Assembly: GCF_050947335.1 (NCBI RefSeq)
Contig: NC_134991.1
Location: 682,001 to 746,000 of the forward strand
Source of the DNA: Megachile rotundata
Taxonomy: Eukaryota; Arthropoda; Insecta; Hymenoptera; Megachilidae
Reading direction: 5' to 3'
DNA length: 64,000 bases
The notes beneath the pieces are model-generated. The model was not told the origin of the DNA. It did not search any database and saw only the letters and a program-made list of their open reading frames with translations. The translations under genes were made by a program, and so were the position numbers. Position 1 is the first letter of the stretch, and every line of letters begins with the position of its first letter. Below, piece by piece: positions 25,015-37,230 of the stretch.

Positions 25015-28000
25015 GAATCCCAAAGGCCGTAATCCCAAATGTCTAAATCCCAAGGCCGAAATCCCAAAGGATGAATTACCCAAAGGCTGAAATCCCAAAG
25101 GTGAAAATCCCAAAGGCCGAAATCCCAAAGGCCGAAATCCCAAAGGCCGGAATCCCAAAGGTCCAAATCCCAAAGGTCGAAATCCCAAAGCCCGAAATCC
25201 CAAAGGCCGAAATCCCAAGGGCCGAAATCCCAAAGGTCGAAATCCCAAAGGTCGAAATCCCAAAGGCCGGAATCCCAAAGGCCGAAATCCCAACGGCCGA
25301 AATCCCAAAGGCCGAAATCCCGAGGGCCGGAATTCCAAGGGCCGAAATCCCAAAGGCCGAAATCCCAAAGACTGAGATCCCAAAGGCCGAAATCCAAAGG
25401 GCCGAAACCCCAAAGGCCGAAATCCCAAAAGCCGAAATCCCAAAGGCCGAAATCCCAAAGGCCGAAATCACAACGGCCGATATCCTAAACGCGGAAATTC
25501 CAAAGGCCGAAATCCCAAACGCCGAAATCCCAAAGGCCGAAATCCCAAACGCCGAAATCCGAAAGGCCGAAATCCCAAAGGCCGAAATATCAACGGCCGA
25601 AATCCCAACGGCCGAAATCCCAAAGGCCGAAATCCCAAGGGCCGAAATCCCAAAGGTCGAAATCCTAAAGGCTGAAATCTCGAAGGCCGAAATCCCAAAG
25701 GCTAAAATTCCAAAGACCGAAATCCAAACTGCCGAAATCCCAAAGGCTGAAATTCCAAAGATGAGACATCCCAAAGGCCGAAATCCCAAAGGCCAAAATC
25801 CCAAAGGCCGAAATCCCAAAGGCCGAAATCCCAAAGGCCGAAATCACAAAGGCCGAAATCCCAATTGCCGAAATCCCATAGGCCGATATCCTAAAGGCGG
25901 AAATTCAAAAGGCCGAAATCCCGAACGCCGAAATCCCAAATGCCGAAATCCCAAAGGCCGAAATCCCAAAGGCCGAAATCCCAAAGGCCGAAATCACAAA
26001 GGCCGAAATCCCAAATGCCGAAATCCCATAGGCCGATATCCTAAAGGCGGAAATTCAAAAGGCCGAAATCCCGAACGCCGAAATCCCAAATGCCGAAATC
26101 CCAAGGCCGAAATACCAATTGATGAATTCCCAAAAGGCCGTAATCCCAAACGCCGAAATCCCAAAGGTCGAAATCCCAAAGGCCGAAATCCCAAAGGTCC
26201 AAATCCCAAAGGTCGAAATCCCAAAGGCGCAAATCCCAATGGCCGATATCCCAAAGGCCGAAATCCCAAAGGCTGAAATCCCAAAGGTCGAAATCCTAAA
26301 GGCTGAAATCACGAAGGCCGAAATCACAAAGGCTGAAATTCCAAAGACCGACTTCCCAAAGGCCGAAATCCCAGAGGCCGAAATCCCAAGCGCCGAAATC
26401 CCAAAAATCCAAATCCCAAAGGCCGAAATCCCAACGGCCGAAATCCCAAAGGCCGAAATCCCAAAGGTCCAAATCCCAAAGGTCCACATCCCAAAGGTCG
26501 AAATCCCAAAGGCCGAAATCCCAAATGACGAAATCCCAAAGCCCGAAATCCCAAAGGCCGATATCCCAAAGGCGGAAATTCCAAACGCCGATATCCCTAA
26601 CGGCGAAGTCCCAAAGGCCGAAATCCCAAAGGCCGAAATCCCAAAGGCCGAAATCCCAAAGGCCGACATCCTAAAGGCGGAAATTCCAAAGGCCGAAATC
26701 CCGAACGCCGAAATCCCAAATATCGAAATCCCAAGGCCGAAATACCAATTGATGAATACCCAAAAGGCCGAAATCACAAAGGCCGAAATCCCGAACGCCG
26801 AAATCTCAAAGGCCGAAATCCCAAATGTCGAAATCCCAAATGTCGAAATTCCAAGGACGAAATCCCAAATGTCGAAATCCCAAGGCCGATATCCCAAAGG
26901 CGGAAATTCCAAAAGCCGAAATCCCGAACGCCGAAATCTCAAAGGCCGTAATCCCAAAGGCCGGAATCCCAAAGGTACAAATCCCAAAGGTCGAAATCCC
27001 AAAATGCCGAAATCCCAAAGGTCGAAATCCCAAAGGCCGAAATCCCGAAGGCTGAAATCCCAAGGGCCGAAATTCAAAAGGTCGAGATCCCGAAAGCCGG
27101 AATCCAAAGGGCCGATATCCTAAAGACGGAAATTCCAAAGGCCGAAATCCCAAAGGCCGAAATCCCCAGGGCCGAAATCCCAAAGGTCGAAATCCCAAAG
27201 TCCGAAATCCCAAAGGTCCAAATCCCAAAGGGCGAAATCCCAAAGGCCGGAATCACAAAGGACGAAATCCCAAAGGCCGAAATCCCAAAGACCGATATCC
27301 CAAAGGCGGAAATTCCAAAAGCCGAAATCCCAAAGGGCGGAATCCCAAAGGGCGGAATCCCAAAGGCTGAAATCCCAAAGGCCAAAATCCCAAAGGCCGA
27401 AATCCCAAAGGCCGAAATCCCAAAGGCCGGAATCCCAAAGGCCGGAATCCCAAAGGTCCAAATCCCAAAGGTCGAAATCCCAAAGGCCGAAATCCCAAAG
27501 GACGAATTCCCAAAGGCCGAAATCCCAAAGGCCGATATCCCAAAGGCGGAAATTCCAAAAGCCGAAATCTCAAAGGGCGAAATCCCAAAGGCCGAAATCC
27601 CAAAGGCCGAAGTCCCAAAGGTCGAAATCCGAAAGGCCGAAATCCCAGAGACTGCGATCCGAAAGGCCGAAATCCAAAAGGCCGAAACCCCAAAGGCTGA
27701 AATTCCAAAGACCGACATCCCAAAAGCCGAAACCCCAAAGGCCGAAATCCCAAAGGCCGAAATCCCAAAGGCCGAAATCCCAAAGGCCGAAATCCGAAAG
27801 GCCGAAATCCCAAAGGCCGAAATCCCAAAGGCCGAAATCCCAAAGGCCGAAATCCCAAAGGCCGAAATCCCAAAGGCCGAAATCCCAAATATCGAAATCC
27901 TAAGGCCGAAATACCTATTGATGAATTCCCAAAAGGCTGAAATCCCAAAGGACGAAATCCCAAAGGCCGACATCCCAAAGGCCGAAATCACAAAGGCCGA

Positions 28001-29785
28001 AATCTCAAAGGCCGAAATCCCAAAGGCCGAAACCCCAAAGGCCTAAATCCAAAAGGTCGAAATCCCAAAGGCCGAAATCCCAAAGGCCGATATCCAAAAG
28101 GCGGATATTCCAAATGCCGAAATCCCAAAGGCCGAAATCCCAAAGGCTGAAATTCCAAAGGACGAAATCCCAAATGTCGAAATCCCAAGGCCGATATACC
28201 AAAGGCGGAAATTCCAAATGCTGAAATCCCAAGGGCCGAAATCCCAAGGGCCGAAATCCCAAAGGCTGAAATTCCAAAGACCGACATCCTAAAGGCCGTA
28301 ATCCCAATGGCCGAAATCACAAAGGCCGATATCCTAAACGCGGAAATTCCAAAGGCCGAAATCCCAAAGGCCGAAATCCCAAATGACGAAATCCCAAAGC
28401 CCGAAATCCCAAAGGCCGATATCCCAAAGGCGGAAATTCCAAACGCCGATATCCCTAACGGCGAAATCCCAAAGGCCGAAATCCCAAAGGCCGAAGTCCC
28501 AAAGGTTGAAATCCCAAAGGCCGAAATCCCAAAAGCCGAAATCCCAAAAGCCGATATCCTAAAGGCGGAAATTCAAAAGGCCGAAATCCCGAACGCCGAA
28601 ATCCCAAATGTCGAAATCCCAAGACCGAAATACCAATTGATGAATTCATAAATGGCCGAAATCCCAAAGGCCGAAATCCCAAAGGCCAAAAATCCCGAAC
28701 GCCCAAATCCCGAACGCCGAAATCTCAAAGGTCGAAATCCCAAAGACCGATATCCCAAAGGTCCAAATCCCAAAGGTCGAAATCCCAAAGGCCCAAATCC
28801 CAATGGCCAAAATCACAAAGGCCGAACTCCCAAATGTCGAAATGCTAAGGCTGAGATCCCAAAGGCCGGAATCCAAAGGGCCGATATCCTAAAGGCGGAA
28901 ATTCCAAAGGCCGAAATCCCGAACGCCGAAATCCCGAACGCCAAAATCCCAAATGTCGAAATCCCAAGGCCGAAATACCAGTTGATGAATTCCCAAAAGG
29001 CCGAAATCCCAAAGGCCGAAATCCCAAAGGCCGATATCCTAAAGGCGGAAATTCAAAAGGCCGAAATCCCGAACGCCGAAATCCCAAATGCCGAAATCCC
29101 AAGGCCGAAATACCAATTGATGGATTCCCAAAAGGCCGAAATCCCAAAGAACGAAATCCCAAAGCCCCAAATCCCGAACGCCGAAATCTCTAAGGCCGAA
29201 ATCCCAAAGGCCGAAGTCCCAAATGTCGAAATCCCAAAGGATGAATTCCCAAAAGGCGGATATCCCAAAGGTCAAAATCCCAAAGGCTGAAATCCCAAAG
29301 GTCGAAATCCAAAAGGCTGAAATCTCGAAGGCCGAAATCACAAAGGCTGAAAATCCAAAGACCGACTTCCCAAAGCCCGAAATCCCAGAGTGCGATATCC
29401 CAAGGGCCGAAATCCCAAAAGTCCAAATCCCAAAGGCCGAAATCCCAACGGCCGAAATCCCAAAGGCCGAAATCCCGAGGGCCGGAATTCCAAGGGCCGA
29501 AATCCCAAATGTCGAAATCCCAAAGGCCGAAATCCCAAAGACTGAGATCCCAAAGGCCGAAATCCAAAGGGCCGAAACCCCAAAGGCCGAAATCCCAAAA
29601 GCCGAAATCCCAAAGGCCGAAATCCCAAAGGCCGAAATCACAAAGGCCGATATCCTAAACGCGGAAATTCCAAAGGCCGAAATCCCAAAGGCCGAAATCC
29701 CAAACGCCGAAATCCGAAAGGCCGAAATCCCAAGGGCCGAAATCACAAAGGCCGAAGTCCCAAAGGCCGAAATCCCAAAGGCCGA
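25015..29785. repeat. M-family block M1
   Basis: Aligns to M2 with shifts of 5,637 (25,015-25,820), 4,947 (26,510-27,340), about 4,933 around 28,307, and 5,008 (28,500-29,778). M2 lacks 690 bp (25,821-26,510, exactly 46 units) that is present here. M-type modules read CAATTGATGAATTC or CAGTTGATGAATTC. Near 28,640 one module is followed by ATAAATGG instead of the usual CCCAAAAGG. Units with CCCGAACGCCG are frequent here and in A, and scarce in B, C and D. Confidence 0.88.
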
Positions 29786-30503
29786 AATCCAAACGTCGAA
29801 ATCCCAAAGGCCGAAATCCAAAGTGCCGAAATCCCAAAGGCTGAAATTCCAAAGACCGAAATTTCAAAGGCCGAAATCCTAAAGGCCGAAACCCCAAAGG
29901 CTGAAATCCCAAAGGCCGAAATCCCAAAGGCTGAAATCCCAAGGGCCGAAATCCCAAAGGTCGAAATTCCAAAGGCCGACATCCCAAAGGCCGAAATCTC
30001 AAAGTCCGAAATCCCAAAGGCTTAAATCCCAAAGAATGAAATCCAAACAGCCGACATCCCAAAGGCTGAAATTCCAAAGACCGACATCCCAAAGGCCGAA
30101 ATCCCAAAGGCCGAAATCCCAAAGGCCGAAATCCCAAAGGCCGAAATCGCAAAGGCCGAAATCCAAATGGCCGAAATCCCAACGCTGAAATTCCAAAGAC
30201 CGATATCCCAAAGGCCGAAATCACAAGGGCGAAATCCCGAAGGCCGAAATCCCAAAGGCCGAAATCCCAAAAGCTGAAATTCGAAAGACCGAAATCCCAA
30301 AGGCCGAAAACTCAAAGGCCGAAATCCCAAAGGCCGAAATCCCAAAGGTCGAAATCCCAAAGGCCGAAATCCCAAAGGCCGAAATCTCAAAGGCCGAAAT
30401 CCCAAGGCCGAAATACCAATGGATGAATCCCCAAAAGGCCGAAATCGCAAAGGATGAAATCCCAAAGGCCGAAATCCCAAAGGCCGAAATCCCAAAGGCC
30501 GAA
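29786..30503. repeat. D segment inserted between M1 and M2
   Basis: The same string as 22,681-23,398, shifted by 7,105 bp, with a few substitutions. Together with M1 it forms a compound M+D period of about 5 kb. Confidence 0.9.
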
Positions 30504-33500
30504 ATCCCAAGGGCCGAAATCCCAAAGGTCGAAATCCCAAAGGTCGAAATCCCAAAGGCCGGAATCCCAAAGGACGAAATCCCAAAGGCCGAAATCCCAA
30601 AGGCCGATATCCCAAAGCCGGAAATTCCAAAAGCCGAAATCCCAAAGGGTGGAATCCCAAAGGCCGTAATCCCAAATGTCTAAATCCCAAGGCCGAAATC
30701 CCAAAGGATGAATTACCCAAAGGCTGAAATCCCAAAGGTGAAAATCCCAAAGGCCGAAATCCCAAAGGCCGGAATCCCAAAGGCCGGAATCCCAAAGGTC
30801 CAAATCCCAAAGGTCGAAATCCCAAAGCCCGAAATCCCAAAGGCCGAAATCCCAAGGGCCGAAATCCCAAAGGTCGAAATCCCAAAGGTCGAAATCCCAA
30901 AGGCCGGAATCCCAAAGGCCGAAATCCCAACGGCCGAAATCCCAAAGGCCGAAATCCCGAGGGCCGGAATTCCAAGGGCCGAAATCCCAAATGTCGAAAT
31001 CCCAAAGGCCGAAATCCCAAAGACTGAGATCCCAAAGGCCGAAATCCAAAGGGCCGAAACCCCAAAGGCCGAAATCCCAAAAGCCGAAATCCCAAAGGCC
31101 GAAATCCCAAAGGCCGAAATCACAACGGCCGATATCCTAAACGCGGAAATTCCAAAGGCCGAAATCCCAAACGCCGAAATCCCAAAGGCCGAAATCCCAA
31201 ACGCCGAAATCCGAAAGGCCGAAATCCCAAAGGCCGAAATATCAAAGGCCGAAATCCCAAAGGCCGAAATCCCAAAGGCCGAAATCCCAAGGGCCGAAAT
31301 CCCAAAGGTCGAAATCCTAAAGGCTGAAATCTCGAAGGCCGAAATCCCAAAGGCTAAAATTCCAAAGACCGAAATCCAAACTGCCGAAATCCCAAAGGCT
31401 GAAATTCCAAAGATGAGACATCCCAAAGGCCGAAATCCCAAAGGCCAAAATCCCAAAGGCCGAAATCCCAAATGACGAAATCCCAAAGCCCGAAATCCCA
31501 AAGGCCGATATCCCAAAGGCGGAAATTCCAAACGCCGATATCCCTAACGGCGAAGTCCCAAAGGCCGAAATCCCAAAGGCCGAAATCCCAAAGGCCGAAA
31601 TCCCAAAGGCCGACATCCTAAAGGCGGAAATTCCAAAGGCCGAAATCCCGAACGCCGAAATCCCAAATATGGAAATCCCAAGGCCGAAATACCAATTGAT
31701 GAATACCCAAAAGGCCGAAATCACAAAGGCCGAAATCCCGAACGCCGAAATCTCAAAGGCCGAAATCCCAAATGTCGAAATCCCAAATGTCGAAATTCCA
31801 AGGACGAAATCCCAAATGTCGAAATCCCAAGGCCGATATCCCAAAGGCGGAAATTCCAAAAGCCGAAATCCCGAACGCCGAAATCTCAAAGGCCGTAATC
31901 CCAAAGGCCGGAATCCCAAAGGTACAAATCCCAAAGGTCGAAATCCCAAAATGCCGAAATCCCAAAGGTCGAAATCCCAAAGGCCGAAATCCCGAAGGCT
32001 GAAATCCCAAGGGCCGAAATCCAAAAGGTCGAGATCCCGAAGGCCGGAATCCAAAGGGCCGATATCCTAAAGACGGAAATTCCAAAGGCCGAAATCCCAA
32101 AGGCCGAAATCCCCAGGGCCGAAATCCCAAAGGTCGAAATCCCAAAGTCCGAAATCCCAAAGGTCCAAATCCCAAAGGGCGAAATCCCAAAGGCCGGAAT
32201 CACAAAGGACGAAATCCCAAAGGCCGAAATCCCAAAGACCGATATCCCAAAGGCGGAAATTCCAAAAGCCGAAATCCCAAAGGGCGGAATCCCAAAGGCT
32301 GAAATCCCAAAGGCCAAAATCCCAAAGGCCGAAATCCCAAAGGCCGGAATCCCAAAGGCCGGAATCCCAAAGGTCCAAATCCCAAAGGTCGAAATCCCAA
32401 AGGCCGAAATCCCAAAGGACGAATTCCCAAAGGCCGAAATCCCAAAGGCCGATATCCCAAAGGCGGAAATTCCAAAAGCCGAAATCTCAAAGGGCGAAAT
32501 CCCAAAGGCCGAAATCCCAAAGGCCGAAGTCCCAAAGGTCGAAATCCGAAAGGCCGAAATCCCAGAGACTGCGATCCGAAAGGCCGAAATCCAAAGGGCC
32601 GAAACCCCAAAGGCTGAAATTCCAAAGACCGACATCCCAAAAGCCGAAACCCCAAAGGCCGAAATCCCAAAGGCCGAAATCCCAAAGGCCGAAATCCCAA
32701 AGGCCGAAATCCGAAAGGCCGAAATCCCAAAGGCCGAAATCCCAAAGGCCGAAATCCCAAAGGCCGAAATCCCAAAGGCCGAAATCCCAAATATCGAAAT
32801 CCTAAGGCCGAAATACCTATTGATGAATTCCCAAAAGGCTGAAATCCCAAAGGACGAAATCCCAAAGGCCGACATCCCAAAGGCCGAAATCACAAAGGCC
32901 GAAATCTCAAAGGCCGAAATCCCAAAGGCCGAAACCCCAAAGGCCTAAATCCAAAAGGTCGAAATCCCAAAGGCCGAAATCCCAGAGGCCGATATCCCAA
33001 AGGCGGAAATTGCAAAAGCCGAAATCCCAAAGGGCGAAATCCCAAAGGCCGAAATCACAAAGGTCGAAATCCCAAATTCCGATATCCTAAAGGCCGAAAC
33101 CCCAAAGGACGAAATTCCAAAGGCCGAAATCCCAAAGGCCGATATCCCAAAGGCGGAAATTCCAAATTCCGAAATCCCAAGGGCCGAAATCCCAAAGCCT
33201 GAAATTCCAAAGACCGACATCCTAAAGGCCGTAATCCCAATGGCCGAAATCACAAAGGCCGATATCCTAAACGCGGAAATTCCAAAGGCCGAAATCCCAA
33301 AGGCCGAAATCCCAAATGACGAAATCCCAAAGCCCGAAATCCCAAAGGCCGATATCCCAAAGGCGGAAATTCCAAACGCCGATATCCCTAACGGCGAAAT
33401 CCCAAAGGCCGAAATCACAAAGGTCGAAATCCCAAATTCCGATATCCTAAAGGCCGAAACCCCAAAGGACGAAATTCCAAAGGCCGAAATCCCAAAGGCC

Positions 33501-34785
33501 GAAGTCCCAAAGGTTGAAATCCCAAAGGCCGAAATCCCAAAAGCCGAAATCCCAAAAGCCGATATCCTAAAGGCGGAAATTCAAAAGGCCGAAATCCCGA
33601 ACGCCGAAATCCCAAATGTCGAAATCCCAAGACCGAAATACCAATTGATGAATTCATAAATGGCCGAAATCCCAAAGGCCGAAATCCCAAAGGCCAAAAA
33701 TCCCGAACGCCCAAATCCCGAACGCCGAAATCTCAAAGGTCGAAAACCCAAAGACCGATATCCCAAAGGTCCAAATCCCAAAGGTCGAAATCCCAAAGGC
33801 CCAAATCCCAATGGCCAAAATCACAAAGGCCGAACTCCCAAATGTCGAAATGCTAAGGCTGAGATCCCAAAGGCCGGAATCCAAAGGGCCGATATCCTAA
33901 AGGCGGAAATTCCAAAGGCCGAAATCCCGAACGCCGAAATCCCGAACGCCAAAATCCCAAATGTCGAAATCCCAAGGCCGAAATACCAGTTGATGAATTC
34001 CCAAAAGGCCGAAATCCCAAAGGCCGAAATCCCAAAGGCCGATATCCTAAAGGCGGAAATTCAAAAGGCCGAAATCCCGAACGCCGAAATCCCAAATGCC
34101 GAAATCCCAAGGCCGAAATACCAATTGATGGATTCCCTAAAGGCCGAAATCCCAAAGAACGAAATCCCAAAGCCCCAAATCCCGAACGCCGAAATCTCTA
34201 AGGCCGAAATCCCAAAGGCCGAAGTCCCAAATGTCGAAATCCCAAAGGATGAATTCCCAAAAGGCGGATATCCCAAAGGTCAAAATCCCAAAGGCTGAAA
34301 TCCCAAAGGTCGAAATCCAAAAGGCTGAAATCTCGAAGGCCGAAATCACAAAGGCTGAAATTCCAAAGACCGACTTCCCAAAGCCCGAAATCCCAGAGTG
34401 CGATATCCCAAGGGCCGAAATCCCAAAAGTCCAAATCCCAAAGGCCGAAATCCCAACGGCCGAAATCCCAAAGGCCGAAATCCCGAGGGCCGGAATTCCA
34501 AGGGCCGAAATCCCAAATGTCGAAATCCCAAAGGCCGAAATCCCAAAGACTGAGATCCCAAAGGCCGAAATCCAAAGGGCCGAAACCCCAAAGGCCGAAA
34601 TCCCAAAAGCCGAAATCCCAAAGGCCGAAATCCCAAAGGCCGAAATCACAAAGGCCGATATCCTAAACGCGGAAATTCCAAAGGCCGAAATCCCAAAGGC
34701 CGAAATCCCAAACGCCGAAATCCGAAAGGCCGAAATCCCAAGGGCCGAAATCACAAAGGCCGAAGTCCCAAAGGCCGAAATCCGA
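30504..34785. repeat. M-family block M2
   Basis: A tandem copy of M1. It is shorter by 690 bp (46 units) and by one or two units near 32,280. It is longer by 75 bp (five units, about 33,410-33,485, also found at 33,060-33,130). It ends at the CCCTAATCTAAAAGG series that opens the A family. Confidence 0.88.
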
Positions 34786-37230
34786 AAGGCCCTAATCTAA
34801 AAGGTCGAAATCCCAAAGGCCGATATCCCAAAGGCGGAAATTCCAAATGGCGAAATCCCAAAGGCCGTATCCCAAAGGCCGAAATCCCAAAGGCTGAAAT
34901 TCCAAAGGACGAAATCCCAAATGTCGAAATCCCAAGGCCGATATCCCAAAGGCGGAAATTCCAAAAGCCGAAATCCCAATGGCCGGAATCCCAACGGCCG
35001 TAATCCCAAAGGCCGGAATCCCAAAGGTCCAATTCCCAAAGGTCGAAATCCCAAAAAGCCGAAATCCCAAAGGACGAAATCCCAAAGGCCGATATTCCAC
35101 AGGCCGATATCCCAAAGGCGGAAATTCAAAAAGCCGAAAACTCAAAGAGCGAAATCCCAAAGGCCGAAATCACAAAGGTCGAAATCCCAAATTCCGATAT
35201 CCTAAAGGCGGAAATTCCAAAGGCCGAAATCCCAAACGCTGAAATCCCAAAGCCCGAAATCAGAAATGTAAGAATCCCAAAAGCCGATACCTTAAATGTC
35301 GAAATCCTAAAGGCCGAAATCCTAAAATGGCCAAAACATAAAGTCTGAAATCCCAAAGACCGAAATCCCAATGGCCAAAATCCCAAAGGCCGTAACCCCA
35401 ACGGCCGAAATCCCAAAGGCCGCAATCCCAAAAGCCGAAATCCCAAAGGCCGAAATCCCAAAGGCCGAAATCCCAAAGGCCGATGTCCCAAAGGCGGAAA
35501 TTCCAAAAGCCGAAATCCCAAACGGCGAAATCCCAAAGGCCGAAATCCCAAAGGCCGAAGTCCCAAAGGTCGAAATCCCAAAGGCCGAAATCCCAAAGGC
35601 CGAAATCCCAAAAGCCGAAATCCCAAAGGCCGAAATTCCAAAGGCCGATCTCCCAAAGGACGAAATCCCAAAGGCCGAAGTCCCAAAGGCCAATATCCTA
35701 AAGGCGGAAATTCCAAAGGCCGAAATCCCGAACGCCGAAATCCCAAATATCGAAATCCCAAGGCCGAAATACCAATTGATGAATTCCCAAAAGGCCGAAG
35801 TCCCAAAGGCCGAAATCCCAAAGGCCGAAATCCCGAACGCCGAAATCTCAAAGGCCGAAATCCCAAAGGCCGAAATCCCAAATGTCGAAATCCCAATGGC
35901 CTAAATGCAAAAGGTCGAAATCCCAAATGCCGAAATCCTAAAGGCCGATATCCTAAAGGCTGAAATTCCAAAGGACGAAATCCCAAATGTCGAAATCCCA
36001 AGGCCGATATCCCAAAGGCGGAAATTCCAAAAGCCGAAATCCCGAACGCCGAAATCTCAAAGGCCGTAATCCCAAAGGCCGGAATCCCAAAGGTACAAAT
36101 CCCAAAAGTCGAAATCCCAAAAAGCCGAAATCCCAAAGGTCGAAATCCCAAAGGCCGAAATCCCGAAGGCTGAAATCCCAAGGGCCGAAATCCAAAAGGT
36201 CGAGATCCCAAAGGCCGGAATCCAAAGGGCCGATATCCTAAAGGCGGAAATTCCAAAGGCCGAAATCCCAAAGGCCGAAATCCCCAGGGCCGAAATCCCA
36301 AAGGTCGAAATCCCAAAGTCCGACATCCCTAAGGTCCAAATCCCAAAGGGCGAAATCCAAAGGGCAGAAACCCCAAAGGCTGAAATTCCAAAGACCGACA
36401 TCAGAAAAGCCGAAATCCCAAAGGCCGAAATCCCAAAAGCCGAAATACCAAAGGCCGAAATCCCAAAGGCCGAAATCACAAAGGCCGATATCCTAAAGGC
36501 GGAAATTCCAAAGGCCGATATCCCAAACGCCGAAATCCCAAACACCGAAATCCCAAACGCCGAAATCCCAAACGTCGAAATCCCAAAGGCCGAAATCCCA
36601 ACGGCCGAAATCCCAAAGGCCGAAATCCCAAAGGCCGAAATCCCAAAGGCCGATATCCCAAGGGTCGATATCCTAATGGCGGAAAACCCAAAGGCCGAAA
36701 TCGCAAGGCCGAAATACCAATGGATGAATTCCCAAAAGGCCGAATTCCCAAAGGATGAAATCCCAAAGGCCGAGATCCCAAAGGCCGAAATCCCAAAGGC
36801 CGCAATCCCAATGGCCGGAATCCCAAGGGTCGAACTCCCAAAGGTCGAAATCCCAAAGGCCGAAATCCCAAAGGCCGAAATCCCAAAGGCCGAAATCCCA
36901 AATGTCGAAATCCCAAGGCCGAAATCCCAAAGGCCGAAATCCAAAGGGCCTAAATCCCGAAGGCTGAAATTCCAAAGACCGACATCCCAAAGGCCGAAAT
37001 ACCAAAGGCTGAAATTCCAAAGACCGACTTCCCAAAGGTCGAAATCCCAGAGGCCGATATCCCAAAGGCAGAAATCCCAAAGGCCGAAATCCAAAGGCCC
37101 GAAATCCCAAACGTCGAAATCCCAAAGGCCGAAATCCAAAGGGCCGAAATCCCAAAGGCTGGATTTCCAAAGGCCGAAATCTCAAAGGTCGAAATCCCAA
37201 AGGCCGAAATCCCAAGGGCCGATATCCTAA
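34786..37230. repeat. A-family higher-order repeat, copy A4
   Basis: Matches A1 at a shift of 35,059 from 312/35,371 to about 1,182/36,241, with the landmark at 35,260-35,406. Around 36,590-36,920 it carries a B-like insertion, including a CCAATGGATGAATTCCC module at 36,717, that A1 lacks. It then returns to the A1 order (CCTAAATCCCGAAGGCTG). Confidence 0.88.
35260..35406. repeat. Diverged landmark of A family, copy 4
   Basis: Same series as 201-347 at a shift of 35,059. Differences seen are AGAATCCC for AGAATCTC and CCGTAACCCC for CCGTAGCCCC. Confidence 0.92.
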
